A DNA stretch of 45,076 bases, taken from the NCBI GenBank assembly GCA_030540405.1, contig JAUNWH010000018.1, positions 1 to 45,076 on the forward strand, written 5' to 3'. Origin of the DNA: Spirochaetales bacterium (GTDB lineage Bacteria; Spirochaetota; Spirochaetia; Treponematales; Treponemataceae). Made by a program: the position numbers and the translations under genes. Each line of letters opens with the position of its first letter. Positions within the stretch are counted from its first letter, which is position 1. This document shows, piece by piece, positions 22,305 to 29,467 of the stretch. Below the pieces are notes generated by a model. It saw only the letters and a program-made list of their open reading frames with translations, was not told the DNA's origin and made no database searches.

Positions 22305-25151
22305 TTATTTTTCTTTCATTGTGAAAACGCCGTCCCATTTTTCGCCGGAACCGTATTTTAGGAAGTAGCTGCACCTTTTCATAAATACATCGGACGACAT
22401 ATCCTGCGGAAAGCATTCCTTTGCATTTTTAAAGAACTGGTACGCTTTCTTAAAATCCTCCGGATCTTTTGGAGTGTCAGGAAAATCATTTCCCTTTAAA
22501 TACCATTTGATTCCTTCGTTGAAAATTTCCGCGGCTTCAATTTGCTTTGCCGGAAGTTCATCTTTAAGTCCTAAAATGCAGTGAATCTGAACAGGATTTT
22601 CAATGTTCACAACACGCACAAAGTCGAATTTTCGCGCGACTAAAAGACCTTTATTTTCTCCGTTGTCGGCAGCGTTCCAAGTGCTGTCTGAGCACATTAT
22701 CCAGGAATTGTAGACTTTGTTTGTTCCTTCAAGACGGGACGCAAGGTTTACGTTGTTTCCCATGACTGTATAGTTGAGCTTCTTTTTTGTGCCCATGTTT
22801 CCAACGACCATATTTCCTGTGTTTATTCCTACGCGGGAATTCAAATAGAACGGCTCTCCAGTGCGCGGATTTATCGGAAGCTTTTCTTTATTTTCCTCGT
22901 TGTATTTTGCTTCCGCTTGAAGCATTCTTATTCCTGCAAGGCACGCATGGAACGCATTTTCTTTGTCGTCAACCGGCGCGCCAAAAAACGAAACAATTTC
23001 ATCTCCTACATATTTATCGATTGTTCCGTGGCAGTCCATTATTGCGTCGCTCAAAGCTCCAAGGTATCCGTTCAAAATTGAAACAAGCCGTTCAGCACCT
23101 TTGCTTTCGCCTTCCGCATTGTTTACAGCTTCTGTGAATCCAGAAAATGTCTTTACGTCTGAAAAAAGCGCGGTTATATTTTTGCTGTTTCCGCCGAGCT
23201 GTGCTGTTTCCGGATTCTTGATAATTTCGTCTACAACAGCAGGAGCAACGTAAGCACTGAATGTTGATTGGAGGAATTTTTTATCTGAGTTTATAGCATG
23301 GAAATTTACAATTATTCCAGCAAAATAGTTGAGGAACGAAAATGCAAAAATAATTACAAACGGAATATAAATGTTGAACTGCGTCATCAAAATATAAAAA
23401 AGAACAACAGGAACAATTACGTATAAAAATCTTGTGAAGTTTTTCTTTCCAGTACTGAATTTTGCTGTTATGCACATTGTAAGAAAAATGAAAACAACGC
23501 AGAATGCAAGTCCCCAAAGTGAATCTATTTCGCGTATGAATTTTTTCTGAAGAATTGTGTTTATAACGTTTGCGTGAAGTCCAAGGTTTGCGTATTGCTT
23601 GGAAAATGGCGTTACTCCCAAATCAGTGCTGGATGTCGCCGAGTTTCCGATTATGCAGAACGAGCCTTCCATGCTGCCTTTTAATATTTCAAAGTCGCGA
23701 AGGTAAAATTCAATGCTTTTTGAAAGCTCCGAAAGCTCAGGAATCTGATCAAATCCCGGAACTGTTGCAAATGAATCAGAAAATTCCTTGAGATTTTTAA
23801 AGAATTCTGTTCTGGCTGAAAAATATTTTTCGTAGTCTTCTTCAGAAAGTCCGCCTCTTATTGCATTTCCTTCCTCGTCAAATCCGCGGCATTTTAATAG
23901 AAGACGTTTTTTTGAATTTGAAATTTTTTCATATTCGTCTTCAAAATACATTGCATTTAAAATGTATTCCGCATCTTCTTCGGAAAGCGACGATAAGTCG
24001 GCATTTTTTATATCCGCAAGATTTTCTATTATAAGTTTTTCCGCAAGATCAAGATTGTAAAGCAAGTATGCCGGAACGTGTCTAAAGCTGTCAACGTAAC
24101 TTTCATGAAGCCAGTTTATCAGCATCCGTCCATGTTTATCCAGCGGAATTGAAATATTGTACCGTGAATCCGAATTCGGATTCTTTAAGCCTTGCAGAAT
24201 TATTGAATTTGAAGTTCTTTCCATTGACTGAACATCCAAAATCTTCATAAGCGGCGCAAAAGAAAGCTGCCCGACATATTTTCCGTCCTGAAAATTCAAA
24301 AGCTCAATTCTGCGCCTGATTCCGTCTTTGTCTACAATAACATTTGTAAATCCAAGTCCTTGCGCGCGTGAAAGAATTTTATGAAGCGCCGGTGTAAATC
24401 CAAGTTCCTGGCTTGCTTCTTCTTTTACTGAATAAATATTTCCTTTTTGAATAAGATTTTTTTCGTCTGTTACATTGTTAAAAAGAAATCTTGTTCTGGC
24501 GTAATTTTCCTCTGATTCATCGCCTTTTTGCGCAATGTGCCTCATGTTTACGGTTAGAGAAGTATTTCCAAAGAACTGAACGCATCTTGCAAAAAAATCA
24601 TCGTAGTCAAGTTCAAAACCGGAAGTGATTTCCTTTTGCATTTCGTAAAGAATTCCATCGATTTCATTTGAAATAAGATTTTCCGCGTGTTCATGAGCAT
24701 TTTTCGCGTTTACAGTTCCACCTTCAATTCCGTTTGCAAATTCCGAAATTGAACTTGAAATTGCCTGCTCGCCATCTATAAAAGTCTTGTTTACTGTGTC
24801 GCTTAAATTTTCGTTTACACCTTTTGAAGAAGGTGAAATGTATTCAATATCGAATACAGCCTGTTTTGCGCCGAATTCTTTCATGCGGATTAAGGCGTTT
24901 CCCAGAATGTCGCGAGTCCAAGGCCAAGAGCCAACGCGTCCTAATGACTCATCATCAACATCGACAATTACAATGTTTGGATGCGCCTCGATTCCTTTTG
25001 TTATTTTTAGCATTGAATCATAAAGCCTGTAGTCGAGCTTTTGAAAAAGGCTTGTCTGAATTGCCATTACGCTCAAAAGCGCAAAAACTGCCATAATAAT
25101 CAGTTCTATCTTAGTTTTAAAAAATTCTTTGAATTTATTTTTCATTACCAT
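22305..25151 (-). CDS. CHASE2-class III adenylate cyclase
   Basis: Membrane sensor predicted to make cAMP in response to an extracytoplasmic signal. About 948 residues: an N-terminal transmembrane helix, a large periplasmic CHASE2 domain (from LDYRLYDSMLK near residue 36, with NIVIVDVDDESLGRVGSWPW near 58-77), three transmembrane helices (about 540-630), then a cyclase domain with both metal-binding Asp (FSDVKTFSGF; YVGDEIVSFFGAP), KKLNYTVMGNNVNLASRLEG carrying the substrate Lys and the catalytic Asn/Arg, and a helical C-terminal tail resembling a TPR. All catalytic residues are present, so it should be active. ATG at 25151 or 25145 is preferred to a longer frame from 25205 that runs across the divergent promoter. 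Confidence 0.9.
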   Translation of the reverse strand: MVMKNKFKEFFKTKIELIIMAVFALLSVMAIQTSLFQKLDYRLYDSMLKITKGIEAHPNIVIVDVDDESLGRVGSWPWTRDILGNALIRMKEFGAKQAVFDIEYISPSSKGVNENLSDTVNKTFIDGEQAISSSISEFANGIEGGTVNAKNAHEHAENLISNEIDGILYEMQKEITSGFELDYDDFFARCVQFFGNTSLTVNMRHIAQKGDESEENYARTRFLFNNVTDEKNLIQKGNIYSVKEEASQELGFTPALHKILSRAQGLGFTNVIVDKDGIRRRIELLNFQDGKYVGQLSFAPLMKILDVQSMERTSNSIILQGLKNPNSDSRYNISIPLDKHGRMLINWLHESYVDSFRHVPAYLLYNLDLAEKLIIENLADIKNADLSSLSEEDAEYILNAMYFEDEYEKISNSKKRLLLKCRGFDEEGNAIRGGLSEEDYEKYFSARTEFFKNLKEFSDSFATVPGFDQIPELSELSKSIEFYLRDFEILKGSMEGSFCIIGNSATSSTDLGVTPFSKQYANLGLHANVINTILQKKFIREIDSLWGLAFCVVFIFLTMCITAKFSTGKKNFTRFLYVIVPVVLFYILMTQFNIYIPFVIIFAFSFLNYFAGIIVNFHAINSDKKFLQSTFSAYVAPAVVDEIIKNPETAQLGGNSKNITALFSDVKTFSGFTEAVNNAEGESKGAERLVSILNGYLGALSDAIMDCHGTIDKYVGDEIVSFFGAPVDDKENAFHACLAGIRMLQAEAKYNEENKEKLPINPRTGEPFYLNSRVGINTGNMVVGNMGTKKKLNYTVMGNNVNLASRLEGTNKVYNSWIMCSDSTWNAADNGENKGLLVARKFDFVRVVNIENPVQIHCILGLKDELPAKQIEAAEIFNEGIKWYLKGNDFPDTPKDPEDFKKAYQFFKNAKECFPQDMSSDVFMKRCSYFLKYGSGEKWDGVFTMKEK

Positions 25152-25178
25152 GACAAAAACTATATCATATAGTATAAT
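25150..25178 (+). promoter_or_regulatory. Promoter of the exported-protein/barrel/FecR operon
   Basis: ATGACA (25150-25155), 17 bp, TATAAT (25173-25178). The start would be near 25185, with a leader of about 39 nt ending in AGAGGAG before the ATG at 25224. Confidence 0.7.
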
Positions 25179-25187
25179 TTCTTGTAA
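25159..25187 (-). promoter_or_regulatory. Overlapping divergent promoter of the cyclase gene
   Basis: Minus strand: TTACAA (25182-25187), 17 bp, TATAGT (25159-25164), then seven bases to the ATG at 25151. It lies on top of the plus-strand promoter, so RNA polymerase can use only one at a time. No Shine-Dalgarno site is seen, which fits a leaderless transcript. Confidence 0.45.
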
Positions 25188-25223
25188 ATGAACATTTGCG
25201 AACATTATTTTTAGAGGAGTGGT

Positions 25224-25694
25224 ATGAAACTTTTTACTTCGATTTTTCTGTTTGCTCTCATTTCTGTTTCGGCTGTTTTTTCTCAGTCTGCGGAAATTGT
25301 GGAGAAAACTGTATCTACTGAAAAGCTCACTTACGGAACTGCCGCGTATTTTACAGCAGTCGCAATGGGCTATATTTCAGATGATGATTCAGAAGAAGAT
25401 GCTGTTAATGCTTGGAAAAAAATAGGAGAAGAGTATTCTAAGCCAGCTATAAAAGCAGAGATTTCTGCGGAAGATTTTATCAATTTTGAAAACCTTGCCT
25501 GGCTTTGCTATTTTACTTGGGATATTCCAGACAGCCTTATGATGAAGCTTTTTCCAAGTCCGCGCTATGCCTTTAAGCAGCTTCGCAATGACGGTGTAAT
25601 TTCGTCTTCTTTTGATCCTAAGCGCATACCGACTGGCAGGGAATTTCTTAATGTTGTTACAGACTGCATCGATTTTTATGAGGTGAGAAATTAG
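25224..25694 (+). CDS. Small exported protein of unknown function
   Basis: A 156-residue protein with a signal peptide (MKLFTSIFLFALISVSAVFSQ). The mature part is probably helical, with YGTAAYFTAVAMGYISDDDSEEDAV, LAWLCYFTWDIPDSLMMKLFPSPRYAF and a C-terminal FLNVVTDCIDFYEVRN. I recognise no family. It is the first gene of a three-gene operon with a beta-barrel-like protein and a FecR-domain protein, divergent from the cyclase gene. The next gene starts two bases after its stop, so the products probably act together in the periplasm. Confidence 0.78.
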   Translation: MKLFTSIFLFALISVSAVFSQSAEIVEKTVSTEKLTYGTAAYFTAVAMGYISDDDSEEDAVNAWKKIGEEYSKPAIKAEISAEDFINFENLAWLCYFTWDIPDSLMMKLFPSPRYAFKQLRNDGVISSSFDPKRIPTGREFLNVVTDCIDFYEVRN

Positions 25695-25695
25695 C

Positions 25696-26928
25696 ATGAA
25701 TGTAAAAAAATATTTTGCCGCCGTTTTGTTTTCAGTTTTCTCTGTATTTGCTTTTTCTGCTGAACTTTCTTTCTTCTTGGGCGATAACACAGACTTGAAG
25801 TTTAATAGCGAGGAATATAAAGAGCCTATATTAAAGCAGAGCGAGGCTTTTTCTGCGCTTGCAAAAATTCCTTTCAATAAAAAAGGCACAACATTTCTTT
25901 CTTTGGAAGCTAGTATTAGCCATAGCTATGAAAAAATTTTTGGCGACAATTCTAATAGCGAAAATGATTTTATTGCAGATTTAAATATTTTGAAGTTTTC
26001 TTCTATTATAGAGTGTTCTGCTGGAAAATTTTTCTTGGATGCAGGCCGTCTTTTCTTGTCGGATCTTTCATCGGCTGTTTTTGCCCAGTCAATTGACGGA
26101 GCTTCTGCGCAGTTTTCTACTTCCTGGCTTGATATTTCTGTTTTCGGCGGATACACAGGACTTTTGAATTTAAAGAACATTTCTATTATGAACAGCAGTG
26201 GCTATGTTTGGGAGCCAGGCGATGAAGATGAAAATGACTTCTACGATTTTTGCGCTCCTTATATAGCTGGCGGAGTAAAAATCAGCTTTCCATATTTATT
26301 ACTAAACCAGACAATTTCTTTAGAAGGACTTGGCTTTTTGAATACAGAAGGTCCTGCTGATTCTCCAGAAGATGAAGACAACCGTTTTTATGGAACTCTG
26401 CGCTTGGACGGACCGCTTGCTCCTATGGTTTTTTACGGATTGAGCGGAACTGCTAGCTCTACAGATTTTTCTGATTTTGGATTTTTGGGAAGAGCCAATA
26501 TTTCTTTATTCCCGGATTTTAAATCTTCTTCTGTTACTCTTTCTGCTTCTTATGCTTCGGGAGACAGAGGTCCTTTTGTTCCGTTTATTGGATTTACGCA
26601 AATTACAGCCTGTCTTTCAGCGGATGAACCAACTTATTCAGGTATATCGAAATTACTAGATGAAACTATTTATAAAGGAATTTCAAAAGCTGGATTGTCT
26701 GCATCTATAGTTCCAATTGACAAGCTTTATTGCGCTATTGGTGGAGACGCTGTTTTCCTTGACAGGGCTGATGATGCTTTTGATTATTATGGTTTCCAAG
26801 TTTATGGAAATGCAAAATATTACTTGTTCTCTGACTTTGCCTTGACGCTTTCTGCAAGTCATTTTGCAGGAGATTCAAGCGATTCCAGCAGAACAGAAGT
26901 CGCGTTTAATGCGGTTATTTCGTTTTAA
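25696..26928 (+). CDS. Predicted outer-membrane beta-barrel protein
   Basis: A 410-residue exported protein with a signal peptide (MNVKKYFAAVLFSVFSVFAFSA). The mature part is made of alternating hydrophobic/polar strands separated by acidic turns, and ends in a strand with a terminal Phe (EVAFNAVISF), the usual outer-membrane barrel signal. No specific family is recognised. GAGGTGAG lies about 11 bases upstream of the ATG, inside the end of the previous gene. It is co-transcribed with the small exported protein and the FecR-domain protein. Confidence 0.78.
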   Translation: MNVKKYFAAVLFSVFSVFAFSAELSFFLGDNTDLKFNSEEYKEPILKQSEAFSALAKIPFNKKGTTFLSLEASISHSYEKIFGDNSNSENDFIADLNILKFSSIIECSAGKFFLDAGRLFLSDLSSAVFAQSIDGASAQFSTSWLDISVFGGYTGLLNLKNISIMNSSGYVWEPGDEDENDFYDFCAPYIAGGVKISFPYLLLNQTISLEGLGFLNTEGPADSPEDEDNRFYGTLRLDGPLAPMVFYGLSGTASSTDFSDFGFLGRANISLFPDFKSSSVTLSASYASGDRGPFVPFIGFTQITACLSADEPTYSGISKLLDETIYKGISKAGLSASIVPIDKLYCAIGGDAVFLDRADDAFDYYGFQVYGNAKYYLFSDFALTLSASHFAGDSSDSSRTEVAFNAVISF

Positions 26929-26952
26929 CCGTAAAATTTTAGGAGGTGTTGT

Positions 26953-27915
26953 ATGAAATTGAGTTTTAAGTTTTTGCCATTGCTTGCTTTTGCAGCTTTT
27001 GCTGGATTTTCAGCTTCTGCTTTGGAAGCAAAATTTGTAAGCATTGAAGGCAAGGTTGAAATTCTTGAAGGCGGAATGTGGATTCCTATTGAAGAGGGCG
27101 ATATTATTCAGGAAAAAGGCGCCGTTATTTCAACTGGATTTAAATCAAATGCTGTAGTTTCTGTAAAAGGAACAAATTTCACATTGGGACCATTGACAAG
27201 AATTACAATTGAAAATATGGTTGCAATGGAAAACAAGGATTCAACTCAGATTTACATTGATTCCGGCTCGCTTAAAGCAAATGTTTCTTCTTCTGATGGA
27301 AGAAAAGTTGGATTCAAAGTCCGTTCAGCGGTTGCAACGGCTTCGGTAAGAGGAACAGAATTCAAAGTCACTTCTTCTGGCCGTCTTTCTGTTACTCAGG
27401 GGCTTGTAAGTTTTGGCGGTCCTGAATCTTCATCTGCGGAAATTTCTAAATCTGAGGATAATTCAACTGACGTTGTTCCATCTGAAGAAAGCAATGAGGG
27501 AACAGTTGCTTCTGCAAATGAAACTTCTGACGGAAACGTTGCTGCCGAAGAACATCCAAAATCGACTCCGTTTACTTCTAGCGCGGAAGTTGGAGAAAAA
27601 AATGGAGTTCCTGTTTTTGCAGGTCAGAACAGTAAGTTTGATGTTATAGCAAGCAGACCTTCAAATCCTCATACAGAAAAAGTTGCATCAAGTGCAGGTA
27701 GTTCGTTTGGAAGCGAATCTATGGGAATGAATTTAATTTCAAGTGAAGCTAATGCAATTGCTGCAGAAACCGATGCTGGCGGTTCATCAACGAATACTAC
27801 TCCGGGAGATTCTCCTGCTTCTGGAGATTCTTCTGGTACAAAACCTGGTACTACACCTACACCTTCTGTTAAAACAACAGGTGCAGTTAACATTACAATT
27901 GGCTGGGGTGACTGA
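26953..27915 (+). CDS. FecR-domain exported protein with low-complexity tail
   Basis: A 320-residue protein with a signal peptide (cleavage near FSASALEA, residue 24) and a FecR domain over about residues 28-155 (KFVSIEGKVEILEGGMWIPI, GAVISTGFKSNAVVSVKG, VRSAVATASVRGTEFKV). The second half, about 160-320, is Ser/Glu/Gly/Thr-rich and probably disordered, ending TTGAVNITIGWGD. There is no anti-sigma segment or membrane helix as in classic FecR, so it is more likely a periplasmic or surface protein. From memory, a FecR-domain protein of T. pallidum (TP0483), near an adenylate cyclase gene, was reported to bind fibronectin. AGGAGGTG precedes the ATG. Confidence 0.85.
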   Translation: MKLSFKFLPLLAFAAFAGFSASALEAKFVSIEGKVEILEGGMWIPIEEGDIIQEKGAVISTGFKSNAVVSVKGTNFTLGPLTRITIENMVAMENKDSTQIYIDSGSLKANVSSSDGRKVGFKVRSAVATASVRGTEFKVTSSGRLSVTQGLVSFGGPESSSAEISKSEDNSTDVVPSEESNEGTVASANETSDGNVAAEEHPKSTPFTSSAEVGEKNGVPVFAGQNSKFDVIASRPSNPHTEKVASSAGSSFGSESMGMNLISSEANAIAAETDAGGSSTNTTPGDSPASGDSSGTKPGTTPTPSVKTTGAVNITIGWGD

Positions 27916-27959
27916 TTTATTGCTGAAAAACTTGTAATTTTGTAAAGTAACCCAAAATG

Positions 27960-28000
27960 CGCCCCGTTGTTATTTTTGCAGCGGGGTTCGTTTGTTTTAT
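27960..28000 (+). terminator. Terminator after the FecR gene
   Basis: CCCCG (27962-27966) pairs with CGGGG (27982-27986), extended by TG/CA around a T-rich loop, followed by TTCGTTTGTTTTA. The T-run is interrupted, so it may be leaky. TATAAA at 27998-28003 is a possible -10 for the next operon. Confidence 0.65.
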
Positions 28001-28018
28001 AAAATGGAATTTTAAAAA

Positions 28019-28789
28019 ATGAAATTAAAAAAGAAAATTGTATTAATTGGAAAACTTCTTTTTTTTGCTTTTGCAATTATTTTTTCAGGCTGCAAAGAAA
28101 AAGATGTTCCCAGCATAAAAGTTGCTTCAGACGACTCTATTGAGATTCAGCCGCGCGAAAGTTCCTCTGAATTAAAAGAAAATTTTTGGACAGACGAAAA
28201 TGGAATTGTCTGCGTGCTTATTGGATATGGTTTTAATGACGACGATTTTGTAAAAAAAGCGATAAATTCCTTGGAGAAAAAATTTGGACTTGCTGAAAAT
28301 GGCGGACTTGTTCTTCCGCTAGTTTTTCCAGATGATTTGCATGGCAGAATTTCCAGTTTGCGCGATGTTATTGAAAAAAATAATGTGCATGGACTTGTTC
28401 TTCTTGGCGCGCCGGAAAACACACATTCTCCGCTTGCAAGAATAAAAGAAGAATGGAATGGAATTCCGCCGTTCAATGTTTTTTCAATTTTTCCGCAAGA
28501 TGATGTTTTGGGGCAGGAATTTACTTGCAACTTTGTGATTGACCACGAATATACGGCTGGAATTCAGTTTGGCGATACAGAAAATAAAAATGAAGACGAT
28601 GAAACTTTGGCGCTTTTGATTTCGGCAGTTGAATATGCGGCGGAGCTTCCGTTTGTTCTTCCGCAAGACAGCGAGCTTTATTATCATGTTCAGGCTGTTG
28701 CTGGAAAAAGAAAGGTTGCCCGCTATGTTGACAGCGAAACTGGAATTCAGTCAAGAAATCATTTTATAATTTTAAATTCGGTGGAATAA
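28019..28789 (+). CDS. Hypothetical lipoprotein, possible PBP1-like fold
   Basis: A 256-residue predicted lipoprotein; lipobox FSGC with Cys at residue 25. The mature part alternates strands and helices (CVLIGYGFNDDDFVKKAI, VHGLVLLGAPENTH, PPFNVFSIFPQDDVLG), recalling periplasmic binding-protein (type 1) or Med/Bmp-like domains, but I cannot assign a family. It opens a plus-strand run with a phosphoesterase, an ECF transporter and a permease. It could supply solute to the ECF system, but ECF importers normally use a membrane S component and not a binding lipoprotein, so this is only a possibility. No good ribosome site is seen. Confidence 0.7.
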   Translation: MKLKKKIVLIGKLLFFAFAIIFSGCKEKDVPSIKVASDDSIEIQPRESSSELKENFWTDENGIVCVLIGYGFNDDDFVKKAINSLEKKFGLAENGGLVLPLVFPDDLHGRISSLRDVIEKNNVHGLVLLGAPENTHSPLARIKEEWNGIPPFNVFSIFPQDDVLGQEFTCNFVIDHEYTAGIQFGDTENKNEDDETLALLISAVEYAAELPFVLPQDSELYYHVQAVAGKRKVARYVDSETGIQSRNHFIILNSVE

Positions 28790-28790
28790 A

Positions 28791-29465
28791 TTGAACACAC
28801 TTTTACAAGATGAATCTTTGCTTATCGGCAGCCGTGAAGAAATACAAAAACTCGCAACAAAAGATTCTGCTCGGATTCTTGTGGTTTCAGATTCTCATGG
28901 CGCATATTCCAACCTTTTGCTGATTTTGCGTCAGTTTGGAGTTATAAGCGATGCCCTTGTTTTTTGCGGCGACGGAATTTGCGATATTTCAAAACTGATT
29001 TCAAATTCTGTTGATGAAGATGAAATTAAAGCTATTGTTCCGCCTGTAATTGGAATTGTTGAAGGAAACAACGACGCAGACCTTTATCCTGTTAGAAATG
29101 TTCTTTCTGACGAGCCTTATTATGTTCAGCTGAAAGTTCCGATTTTCAATGTGCTTGAAGCCTGCGGGCAGCGAATTTTTTTTACGCACGGACACAGAAA
29201 TTCTCTTTACCTTGGAACTGGTGAAATTGTTTCCGCGGCAAAGAAAAACAACTGCAAAATTGCGCTTTACGGACACACTCACATTGCGGCGGAAAATCTT
29301 GGTGAAGTTTTTACTATAAATCCTGGAAGTTGTTTTAGACCTCGCGGCGGACAAAAACCTTCATTTGCGATGTTAAATTTAACAAAAAACATCGGATTTG
29401 AATGTATTTTTTATGAACTTTCGATTTCCGGAAGCAAACCGTTTTTTCCAGCTAGGAATATTTGA
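28791..29465 (+). CDS. YfcE-type metallophosphoesterase
   Basis: A 224-residue calcineurin-like phosphodiesterase with the full set of metal-binding motifs: VVSDSHG (about residues 32-38), FCGDG (about 58-62), VEGNND (about 86-91), FTHGHR (about 124-129) and GHTHIA (about 163-168). This is the YfcE/MJ0936 subgroup, which cleaves phosphodiesters in vitro; the natural substrate is unknown. The start is a TTG at 28791, placed by GGTGGA upstream and by the one-base gap to the previous stop. Its stop overlaps a possible TTG of the next gene, implying coupling. Confidence 0.85.
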   Translation: MNTLLQDESLLIGSREEIQKLATKDSARILVVSDSHGAYSNLLLILRQFGVISDALVFCGDGICDISKLISNSVDEDEIKAIVPPVIGIVEGNNDADLYPVRNVLSDEPYYVQLKVPIFNVLEACGQRIFFTHGHRNSLYLGTGEIVSAAKKNNCKIALYGHTHIAAENLGEVFTINPGSCFRPRGGQKPSFAMLNLTKNIGFECIFYELSISGSKPFFPARNI

Positions 29466-29467
29466 AA

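Noticed and set aside
25152..25205. Extended N-terminus of the cyclase
   Set aside because: It would cross both divergent promoters and adds a segment without ribosome site; the ATG at 25151 or 25145 fits the promoter position better.
26477..26659. Alternative-frame Leu-rich membrane-like peptide inside the barrel gene
   Set aside because: Out-of-frame translation of a Ser/Phe-rich coding region; no ribosome site.
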